Part shown: positions 5,188-5,363 of the stretch, one piece after another
How positions within the stretch are numbered: the first letter of the stretch is position 1
Layout of the letters: every line of letters begins with the position of its first letter
Origin: an uncultured Methanosarcinales archaeon
Lineage (GTDB): Archaea > Halobacteriota > Methanosarcinia > Methanotrichales > Methanotrichaceae
NCBI GenBank assembly: GCA_937864385.1
Contig: CALMJN010000397.1
Location: 1-5,363, forward strand
Reading direction: 5' to 3'
Length of the DNA: 5,363 nucleotides
Notes under the pieces: generated by a model
The model's database searches: none
Told to the model about the DNA's origin: nothing
Seen by the model: only the letters and a program-made list of their open reading frames with translations
Made by a program: the position numbers and the translations under genes

Positions 5188-5363
5188 GCTGCGGAATCCA
5201 CGGGGCGGCTTGACTCTCACGGCAACTTTCCGCTTCAACGGCGCGCTGGGCGATTTCCTCTCGTCCGAGCAGTGTAACGCGGCCATCGCCTGCAACTTCA
5301 GGCGCGACAGGAGGTAGTCATACCGCGTTTTGGCAAGGTCACGACGCGAGACATAAAGCAGAC
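5149..5363 (-). CDS. C-terminal fragment of a TolC-family outer-membrane efflux protein (runs off window)
   Basis: The frame read from 5361 downward begins LLYVSRRDLAKTRYDYLLSR and continues LKLQAMAAL. The RDLAKxRYDYLL-x-RLKL pattern is the characteristic last long helix of TolC-type outer-membrane channels of type I secretion and RND efflux systems. After that helix the family normally reads AAGTLSEEDL; here it is AALHCSDER followed by a basic, unrecognised tail of about 40 residues up to the TGA at 5151-5149. This suggests a damaged or divergent C-terminus. The rest of the gene would lie to the right of the window. The last 39 bp overlap the 3' end of the DUF4342 frame on the other strand. 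Such a protein needs an outer membrane and belongs to Gram-negative bacteria, so it does not fit the methanogen genes on the left. Confidence 0.6.
   Translation of the reverse strand, partial: LLYVSRRDLAKTRYDYLLSRLKLQAMAALHCSDERKSPSAPLKRKVAVRVKPPRGFRSLLCGPGILFWIG

Noticed and set aside
4863..5201. A 112-codon minus-strand frame opposite DUF4342
   Set aside because: It is antisense to a recognised domain, with a Ser/Thr/Ala-rich low-information translation.

Overview
The window reads as a piece of a methanogenic euryarchaeal genome, most like Methanothrix (Methanosaeta), with a short block at the right end that looks bacterial. The archaeal call rests on TATA-box-like sites about 25-35 bp before several start codons, frequent ATA and AGA/AGG codons in several of the genes, a minimal S2P-type membrane protease, and a COG4091-type dehydrogenase of the kind common in methanogens. 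The genus is an inference from style, not from a search.

Layout. Bases 1-370 hold no gene that I can support. Four genes then lie on the minus strand, read from right to left: RNase HI (3576-3136), an M50/site-2 protease family membrane protein (3073-2423), an acylphosphatase with a coiled-coil extension (2395-1790), and, after a 252-bp gap with oligo-T terminator signals and its own promoter, a homoserine-dehydrogenase-like NAD(P)-binding protein with a C-terminal SAF domain (1537-371). The first three are spaced by 62 and 27 bp and could be co-transcribed, but both internal gaps also carry TATA-like sites placed for leaderless transcripts. Divergent from RNase HI, across a 165-bp intergenic region with a 15-bp-period direct repeat, a plus-strand gene (3742-4806) encodes an NDH-2-like FAD/NAD(P)H oxidoreductase.

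From about 4810 onward the character changes. A plus-strand frame encodes a DUF4342 protein that has no start codon ahead of its conserved domain. Facing it, a minus-strand fragment running off the window edge matches the C-terminal helix of TolC-family outer-membrane efflux proteins. An archaeon without an outer membrane has no use for TolC, so this block is either a recent bacterial insertion, now broken, or an assembly chimera with the junction near 4807-4905. That is the most notable point of the window.

The genes do not make one obvious pathway: RNA/DNA hybrid removal, membrane proteolysis, acyl-phosphate hydrolysis, an orphan dehydrogenase and a flavin oxidoreductase. I see no RNA gene, CRISPR array, complete mobile element or clear new defence system.
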